NCBI GenBank assembly: GCA_018524725.1
Contig: JAEUWP010000337.1
Coordinates: forward strand, 62,001 to 126,000
Length of the DNA stretch: 64,000 bases
Reading direction: 5' to 3'
Source of the DNA: Podaxis mareebaensis
Lineage: Eukaryota > Basidiomycota > Agaricomycetes > Agaricales > Agaricaceae
The notes beneath the pieces are model-generated. The model did no database searches and was not told the origin of the DNA. It was given only the letters and a program-made list of their open reading frames with translations. Below are positions 57,270 through 64,000 of this stretch, one piece after another. The position numbers and the translations under genes are program-made. Numbering within the stretch: the first letter of the stretch is position 1; every line of letters begins with the position of its first letter.

Positions 57270-58856
57270 ATGGACGACACAGCGGCTCGTACTCAAGCGG
57301 TTCTCCTCGCCCTCCCTTCCGAAATTCTGTATGAGATTCTACGCAACCTCGACTTGAAGAGCTTTCTGGCGGTCAAGCAGGTGCGGAAATACCGAATGCC
57401 AAGTATTGCTCCTGGCTTATTGTGTGTCATGTCCGTGTCGCACATAGACTTGTACAACCTTGCGTTTAATGAGTTTCGACAAGAATCTGTGGCATGGTTT
57501 TGTACAGGAATTCGAGTCACGGCCTGGCTACTCACGCCTCGAAGCACCATGGACGGATTACACAACAAAGGAACTCACACACTGGGTTCTGTCGAGATTC
57601 CGCGTCGAGGAGTTCTGGCGCAAGCCCCTTGTGGCCAATGCTGCACCCCTGCCCCGCGCGCGCTCGTCCCCCTATATGGACGGAGAATTAGTTTCGCCTA
57701 TTCTTCTCCCTGGTGGGCGATGGATGCTTATGTTGGAGCGCTTTCAAGGGGATATCTATGTATTTGACCTTGAAGCTCCTGAGCTCAAGGGCGGGGTTCT
57801 TGTCGAAGGTGGCAATGCAGGCCAAATTAGGTGGTTGGGGAGGGTGTTGGGTTGATCCTTCGAAACCACGGTTGTCCGTTCGCGTGGCCCTTGGGCGCAG
57901 ACCACTTAGTATGACCACAATGGTTTCTATTCTTGTCCTTCTCTGACCGTATTCTGGTTGCAGATGGACGGGAAACCGACGCGGTCGCCCAAATCTATAA
58001 CATCGAAACTGTTGGACTCGGACAGGATACTAAACTGCAAGCTAAATGTCTGATCAATATTCGCGACCCACTTCCAAGCCACTACGCGTATGCTCTTGAT
58101 GGCGAATACGTTGTGATAATCCGAAAGGGGGCGATTTCGTTGATGGCTGTAACCAGATATTGCAGAGACGGTCAACTTGTCCAATCAAAGCCGGTGATGA
58201 TCCAAGTCGACCGTGAAGGTTTAGTGAGCCTTCAATTCAGTGACTTAACCATTCGTAGCTGATTTCCCTCGAGGCTAGTGTTTACCTCCTATGGAGTGAT
58301 CGAATAGTCCTTCTCATTGGAAAATGGACCGAGGTTTACTCGCTGGACCGACTGGGACGCGCTGAGCCAGAAAGCACTCAACCTATGCAGTCTATTCTGT
58401 CCATCAGTCGCAGCGGCGACGTTTGGCATGTCTATGAACGATAGTTTCGAATTCCCGGTTCAAGGGATATCAGCCCCGATATTTCTTCCTGAAGCAGTGC
58501 GATTCACATTCGCGGCGAAGGACAGCATATGGGGGATCAATGTCCCTCGTGATATCACTGTAGCTCCTGAGCTCAAGTGGGTAGCAGACGCGCCATTTCG
58601 GGCGAATGCCCTTCCAGGAATTGGTCATCAACGCTCGCTTTTTCTGGATGTCAAGAAGGGGACAATTGATATGGTTCATCATGTTTGGGACGACTCGGAA
58701 GCTGAACCGCGGAATTCGCGAAGGACGATTGTGGGCACGTTTCTCGAGTTGAAAGTTGACGATTTGCTGTTTAAGGCTGGGTATAGTGAAGAGCTGGGTC
58801 GGATCGTGATTTACAGCCCCTGGACATGGTTTTGTATGTTGATTGAGGTCATATAA
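57270..58856 (+). pseudogene. F-box protein copy with two frame disruptions
   Basis: Exons 57270-57380, 57448-57908, 57964-58223 and 58274-58856 correspond one to one to those of the intact paralog at 41090-42674. The F-box (LPSEILYEILRNLDLKSFL) and the WHGFVQEFESRPGYSRLEAP block are well kept. Exon 2 is 461 nt against 460. An extra base within GGTTGGGGAGGGTG (57832-57845) throws RWLG into a stop at 57853, while the correct continuation WVDPSKPRLSVRVAL is in the next frame. Exon 4 differs from the paralog by 25 nt, and the frame changes again near 58395, after QPMQS, before SAPIFLPEAVRFTF. Splice sites are intact. So it is either a young pseudogene or has base-call errors at two places. Confidence 0.8.
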
Positions 58857-58979
58857 ATTTCAATGGAATTCATAGTTCCTAGATTATAATCAGAATGTTT
58901 GGAGTGCCCAAGTTATTCTGCGTCAGCAAGAACAATCCAAATGGAAAGAATGTTGCATGAATTCTTCTAATGTCAGTAG

Positions 58980-59541
58980 TTAGTGGACACCAGACGCAGC
59001 GGGGATAACAGCATCCTCATCCCGTCCTACAACAAACACCACACGCCATAAGCTAACGATCCGATACACCTAGAAAGATTAAGAACAACTCACCCTCGTA
59101 AAACTTCTGCAAGAACGTCTTTGGCGCTTTCGGTCCCTCATCAACCAACAGAATCCCAAGAACGTGGTCGTTCTGTTTCCACAGGTTCATAGTCTCCTGA
59201 TATTCCTGCCTCGACTTGTGGATGAGTATGTCGATAGCACGCGGGTCCGTCACGTAGCGGTTTTTCTCGAACTTTTGGCGGATGGCATGTCTGACGTAGG
59301 CGGGTGAGACGCTGAGGGTGTATAGGCTGCAAATTTCTGGGGCCTATATGGTAACCAATGGATAGCCAATAGGGTGCAAGGAGATGCAAGAGGAAAGTCT
59401 TAGCGACGGGCGTCGAGGAATGTAGTGTGGACGTACGGAACGGTACCAGTCACGGTAGAGTTGGAGGACGCGGCGGCGGGCATCTGAGCTGCCGGCAGAT
59501 GTGCACGCCGATTTGGCTAGGCGGGCGGGCATTGTTGACAT
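58980..59541 (-). CDS. NDUFA6: Complex I LYR subunit NDUFA6/B14
   Basis: Three exons (59437-59541, 59094-59343, 58980-59026) sum to 133 aa. The LYR-type motif lies in RRRVLQLYRDWYRSAPEI (about 25-40), followed by the family hallmarks VRHAIRQKFEKNRYV, AIDILIHKSRQEYQETMN and WKQNDHVLG. In mitochondrial complex I this accessory subunit binds acyl carrier protein through the LYR region. The C-terminal exon (DEDAVIPAASGVH) is short and poorly conserved. Met-Ser-Thr-Met gives two possible ATG starts (59541 and 59532); I chose the first. The gene is divergent from the PP28-type gene, with 273 bp between start codons. Confidence 0.95.
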
Positions 59542-59814
59542 TGCTGCGTATAAGGAGTGTGAGTGGAGGTGGATGTGTCCGACGTTAAGGTCAACTGCAA
59601 CGGTTTGGACCGAGCCGGCGCATTGGTCGGCAGAGTCCGAATCCGGCAACTATCCGGAGGTGGGCTACTCGATATGGAAGTGCTTTGATGACTTGGGTCG
59701 GCTTCTCGGGTTCGATTTCGCTTGTGGTTTTCATCACCAGCGTTACTGCTTATCTCCCTCTCCTCTTTGTGTTGTTGGCTTTCGTTGTAACAGAATATCC
59801 TTAAGTGATATATA
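59542..59814. promoter_or_regulatory. Bidirectional promoter NDUFA6 / PP28-type gene
   Basis: 273 bp separate the two divergent start codons. No exon is seen. Both genes must be driven from here. Confidence 0.6.
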
Positions 59815-60777
59815 ATGGCTCGAGGTGCAGGTATGTGGTGTCCTCTGAGACTCTCAGGATGAAGCGCTGATGGGATTTTGGGCTCCAGGCAAGTTCAAGG
59901 CGAAACGCGGTGGAGGACGTAGCTTCAGGTATTTGTTTTGTGATCCAGCTCACGCGATAACGCCGTTTCTGAATAAGAATGGTATAGTCGTAATATGGCG
60001 ATTGACCGGGATGCGTCGGCATTCCCTGATGGTGAAGACCCGAGGTGCGCTCTTATATCAGCTTCACTACAATCCACTCAATCATATCGTACCATCTCTT
60101 TCACAGAGCACACAGAGACAAGGAAGAAGACGATTCTGAGGAAGAAGAGGATGAAGAAGAGGGTTCTGAAGAGGAAGAGGAATCTGAGGAGGAAGAGTCT
60201 GGGGAAGAACAGCCTGAGCTGACGAGGGCACAACGGCGAGAGATGAAGAAGAAGCAGGTACAAGCCAAGCAGGCTGCTAAACAACCCCAGCAGGATGGCA
60301 TAGACGAGGATGATGAAGATGCTGATTTGATTAATCCGAACCATGTGCAGAAGAAGTTGACCATTTCGGATCTGAACGAGCCTAGGCAGTTGTCTAGACG
60401 CGAGAGGTGTGTTCGTCCTTCCACTTCCTGTTTGAGTGGGGATCTGATCTTTCGATTTAGAGAGCAGAAAGAGAAGAAAGAGGCTGAAGAGCGATACTGG
60501 AAGGTGCGTTGTCGTTATCGTTGTGCGCATGATCATCTCTGGCTAATGCGTTTCCTTCAGCTGCACCTCCAGGGTAAGACTGACAAGGCCAAGGCTGATC
60601 TTCAACGACTTGCCAAGATTCGTGCGGAGCGAGAGGCTGCTGCGGCGAAGAGACAGGCTGAAAGTGAAGGTTTGTCTTCAAACATATTCTTGTTACGCGG
60701 TGCTTAATGTTTCTTTAGCCAAAGCGAAAGAGATCCAAGCAAAGAAGGAGGCTCAGCTCAACAAGCGCAAGGTTTGA
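59815..60777 (+). CDS. PP28/PDAP1-type casein-kinase-substrate phosphoprotein
   Basis: Seven exons (59815-59830, 59889-59928, 59988-60044, 60107-60406, 60461-60503, 60561-60669, 60719-60777) sum to 207 aa. The start MARGAGKFKAKRGGGRSFS is the family hallmark, joined across a 16-nt first exon. A long Glu/Ser acidic run (about 50-75) supplies casein kinase II-type sites. The conserved core follows: NPNHVQKKLTISDLNEPRQL, SRREREQKEKKEAEERYWKL and KTDKAKADLQRLAKIRAERE, with a basic helical end. The role of the family is poorly defined; reports link the mammalian protein to growth signalling and stress-stable phosphoproteins. A 20-nt pseudo-intron at 59929-59948 was rejected in favour of the splice to 59988. 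Confidence 0.93.
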
Positions 60778-61109
60778 GCCTACCATATCCTCTCGCCAAG
60801 CTTGTCCTTCCATCTGATACCTCGATGATCTGCTACTGCAGAATTAATTGTCGTGAAGAGAGCGTATCATAAGAGAAGAAGTAGACTGTATTTCTTGGTC
60901 GTGTAGATATCCCGGCTGTTTTTATGGTGTATGTATGTCATATTATCATCCCAGCCCAATATCAGTAGTCTTGTCGTTGCCGAGACGCGTCGAATTATTT
61001 CGTCGTGTGACAGTCGCGTTACTTATTCCATCACGCTTCGTCCCTTTCGAAATTTGCATTTTCTGAGTTTTCCAGGAAACATATCCCTCGCCTCGCGCGC
61101 TCTTGTGTC
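60778..61109. other. Intergenic
   Basis: 332 bp between the PP28-type gene and the second PPR gene. Nothing was recognised. Confidence 0.5.
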
Positions 61110-64000
61110 ATGAGTGTTTCTGCGGTCACTCTTCCTCCAGGCCTCCTAGACTTGACCTTTTGTCGCGCATATGGGATGACCCCACTTGGGCTTCGGGTAG
61201 TAATGACGACTGGAGGATGTTCATGGAGGAGGGGAGTGCACACTCGAAAGATGCATCAAGCAGCTCTGGCGACCGCTCCTCTTCCTCCACCCCAAATGGA
61301 GCACTTCAATCCTCCCCAAATCCCAACTGTCAGCAGGTATGTATCCCTTGAATCCGGTTCATGTTGATGGTGAGAACTCATTGCTTGGCTGCACAGGGGA
61401 CGGAGACGAAGAGGCCCTGGTGCCTTGGCTGTTCGAACCTCTCTAGACGGCATCGAACCCGCTTTTGAGCTAGAAAAACGGGTGCAAGCTTTGGAAGTTG
61501 CCGCGACCGAAGAGGTGTGTTTCCTCCAGTATTTAAAAGCGCACTGAAGTCCAACATTTTCTAGGAAACCTCCATCACACCTTTATTCTATAGTGAAGAG
61601 GACTTGATGCTACTCTATGAAGACCTACTGGCCATTCCACCCAAACCCGAACAACCACCAGTCGACCTCAAAGCCCTCGAACAGCAACAGGCAACCGAAG
61701 ACTCATTGACGATACAAGAGGCCGAGAGACGGTTGTTACAGACATACCCAGACGTTCCTCCGCAGATACTGAACGAGGTTCAACAACACGCGGCTCAGAA
61801 TAACTTGCAGTCTTATCACGGAGTCTTGATGCGCGCTCAGGCGATTGTGGCCCAGCTGGAGGAGATGAGAGAATTAGCGATGAAAGGTTCTGACGCTGAG
61901 GGGAAGGTCGTTGCTGGGCCAAGTAGAATTTCTGTGCCCATAAGTGTGCTTTCAGTGAAGGAGTGCGAGGCCCTCGTCCGTGTTTGTGTACGTGAATGGT
62001 TTTCTCTGGTTTTGAATTTAACTGATGTCCTATGGTTAGATGAGAGCCCAAGATGGGCCCAGTGCGTTCCTCACACTCGAAATCATGAAGGTACGAATTT
62101 GCCACCCCAAGAGACACTCTTGTTTACACCACCAGTAGCGTTCTGGAATGCCGATACCCGAAAACACAGTAACAGATACCCTCGAAATCCTTGCTACAAC
62201 AGGCAACACCCAGGCCACCGAATCACTCATCGCAAACTTCACAACCACACCCACCGACCGTCAACGACACCTCCACGTCAAAGCCCATCTCAAAGCCACA
62301 CCACCCTCCACCATCCCCACTTCCGCTCTCGCCGTCCTGCACGCCTACGAAGAAAAAGCACTCTTCGCACCAATCCAAACCTACACCTCTTGCATCACTA
62401 CTCTTTTCTCCACACCTTCCTCCATCGCACGAGCCCAAGCTTGGGACCTCTTCTCTCACATGCGCTACGTCGCACACCCAAACCCAGACGTCCTACTCTA
62501 CACACTCATGATCCGCGCTTGCGCCTCCCCACTCACAACTTCCCGTGCATCCGAGCCTGAAAAAGCTTTAGACTTTTGGACAGAAATGACGATCGATCAT
62601 AAAATCGAACCAACAGTCGGCGCATACAACGCTGTGATACTCGCGTGTGCGAGATCAGGAGAGAAGGTGTATGTGAACGAGGCGTATAGACTTGCAAAGG
62701 AGATGTTGGATGCGCATCGGGATGCGAGGGGTGTTTCTGCTTTCCAGCCGGATAGGAAGACGTTTTGTGCGCTGTTGGAGGGTGCGAAGAGGATTGGGGA
62801 TTTGGGGCGTGCGAGGTGGATTTTGGCGGAGATGGTGAGGGCTGGTGGGGAGGGTGGGGTGGATGGGGTAGGGGATTTGAATAGACCGGAGGCTGTAGGT
62901 GTGGATGAGAAGGTTATGATGCATTTGTTTCATACATATGCGGCGTATCAGCCGCCTTTCAAGAGGGAGGCTACGGTTGTTGTGCAGGAAGGGAAGGAGA
63001 CGGAGAGTGGCTCTAAGGCTGCGGCTTCGTCGAGCGTGGAACAGTCCACAGCTTCTGGTCCGGATGCTTCGGAGCAGGCTTCCCCAGAGCCACAAGAACC
63101 TATGGCGCTTACACTTGATTCTGCACCCTCGTTCTCCCACATCCCACCTCAAAGCCACGAAGAAGTCCTCCACGAAGTAACATTCCTCTTCCAACGCATC
63201 CTCAACGACACTGGTATCCTCCCTATACCCTCCCACCAGCAACATCTCTCCCCGAATCTTCTTAATAAATTCTCCCAAGTCCAACTCACACCCCGCCTCG
63301 TCAGCTCATACATTGCTGTTTTCTTCCGACATGCGTCGTTAGATGTTGCTCGACGGATGTTTTGGAAGGTGTTTGATCAGCTAGGCGTAGAGAGGACTGC
63401 GAGGGTGCACGTCGAAGCGTTGGAGAGGTGCGCATATGCGAAGAAAGGGCGGGAAAGGGAGGTTGCGGTCTCGTTTGCGGAAGAAGTGTGGAAGGAGTGG
63501 AAGGCTTTCGAGGAGAGTGGGTGGGATCGGGGGAGGAGGCTGAATCCACGGTTGATTGAAAGAGCGTACGCTGCTCGATTGCGGCTATATGCTATGTAAG
63601 ACCCTTCTCCTGTTACCCTTGCATTGTGTTTATTGAAATGCGATCCGTGTCCTAGAACCGATGATGTGAATCAAGCACTCCACCTCTTACATTCCTTTGT
63701 CCAACGCTACCCACCCTCTTCCGTCCGCTCGCCCTCCGAAAAACCTTTACTACGGTCCACACGTACATCCCTCGTTGGTCCCCGCCCACTTGTGCGGATG
63801 ACTACAACTGCGGATGTGCCTGACGATGCTGTGCCGCCGTTGTTGACATTTAGGGATCTGGAAGTCCTGCATCATCGGTTGGTCGCGTTCGAGATGGGTA
63901 GGGAGGTGGGGTATGTCAAGTGGGTTGCAAAGGCGTATGAGTGGATGTTGAGGGTGAGAAGGGATGAGGGATTTAGGGCTAAGCCTGTGAAGCCGAAGGG
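61110..64000 (+). CDS. Pentatricopeptide repeat protein, 3' end outside window
   Basis: Exons 61110-61336, 61397-61514, 61565-61987, 62040-62090, 62139-63595 and 63656-64000 (open at the edge) read at least 873 aa without a stop. The N-terminus (MSVSAVTLPPGLLDLTFCRA, then many Arg and Ser) looks like a mitochondrial presequence. Repeats include VLLYTLMIRACASPLTTS, then KALDFWTEM, VGAYNAVILACARSG and FCALLEGAKRIGDLGRARWI, with the paired-helix pattern of about 35 residues. LEIMKRSGMPIPENTVTDTL is joined across the exon 4/5 intron, and the acceptor CAGTAG had to be taken at its second AG to avoid a stop. A role in mitochondrial RNA metabolism is inferred from the family. Blocks of C-rich and G-rich codons alternate along exon 5. 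Confidence 0.88.

Noticed and set aside
59929..59948. 20-nt intron in the PP28-type gene
   Set aside because: Too short for splicing and followed by a stop. The donor at 59929 joins the acceptor before 59988 and restores GRSFS followed by RNM.
60078..60536. Minus-strand frame rich in Leu and Phe that looks membrane-like
   Set aside because: It is the reverse complement of the Glu/Lys-rich PP28 exon, which always yields such a false hydrophobic frame.
61604..62560. 318-codon frame across the second PPR gene
   Set aside because: It reads through introns at 61988-62039 and 62091-62138 and leaves the PPR frame, giving a His/Pro-rich nonsense end. The spliced model restores PPR repeats.
62655..63284. 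209-codon minus-strand frame
   Set aside because: A shadow of G-rich PPR codons, Arg/Leu/Pro-rich with no motif.

Overview
The window is nuclear DNA of a filamentous basidiomycete, most likely an Agaricomycete. The evidence is dense short GT-AG introns (about 50-60 nt, often 4-13 per gene), a tandem family of DUF6535-type membrane proteins, F-box proteins of the mushroom type, a TKL kinase with an MLKL-like N-terminal adaptor, tandem P450s, and conserved single-copy eukaryotic genes. The species cannot be named from the sequence. I rebuilt gene models by hand from splice sites and homology. For every model given with exon lengths the exons sum to an open reading frame, except one F-box copy that is broken.

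Layout. 1-2319: no gene I can support. 2320-3550 (-): seven-TM-type membrane protein. 4348-5285 (-): BAP31/Yet3 ER protein. 5930-8350 (+): Ubp6/USP14 deubiquitinase. 8506-8587 (-): tRNA-Asp(GTC) with a 10-nt intron. 9007-13217 (+): MLKL-like adaptor plus TKL kinase plus a conserved C-terminal domain. 14741-22379 (+): three tandem DUF6535 paralogs with the same four-exon structure. 23331-25181 (+): single-exon F-box protein.

26053-41089 is mostly housekeeping: RasGEF (-), ASF1 (+), MCM10 (-), eIF2-gamma (+) and a RING-CH ubiquitin ligase (-). ASF1 and MCM10, both chromatin/replication factors, are convergent with about 150 bp between them. RasGEF/ASF1 and MCM10/eIF2-gamma are divergent pairs.

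41090-58856 is more mobile: an F-box gene (-), an aldo-keto reductase (-), an SR splicing factor (-) divergent from a mitochondrial PPR gene (+), two intact P450s with identical exon lengths around a decayed P450, a stray copy of the PPR gene's 5' end, and a second copy of the F-box gene carrying two frame disruptions.

58980-64000: the complex I LYR subunit NDUFA6/B14 (-), divergent from a PP28/PDAP1-type phosphoprotein (+), then a second PPR gene that runs off the window end.

The strongest candidates for less-described biology are the MLKL-like kinase with its C-terminal domain (possible programmed cell death or non-self response), the DUF6535 triplet, two GC-AG introns in conserved genes, and the duplication history of the P450 cluster.
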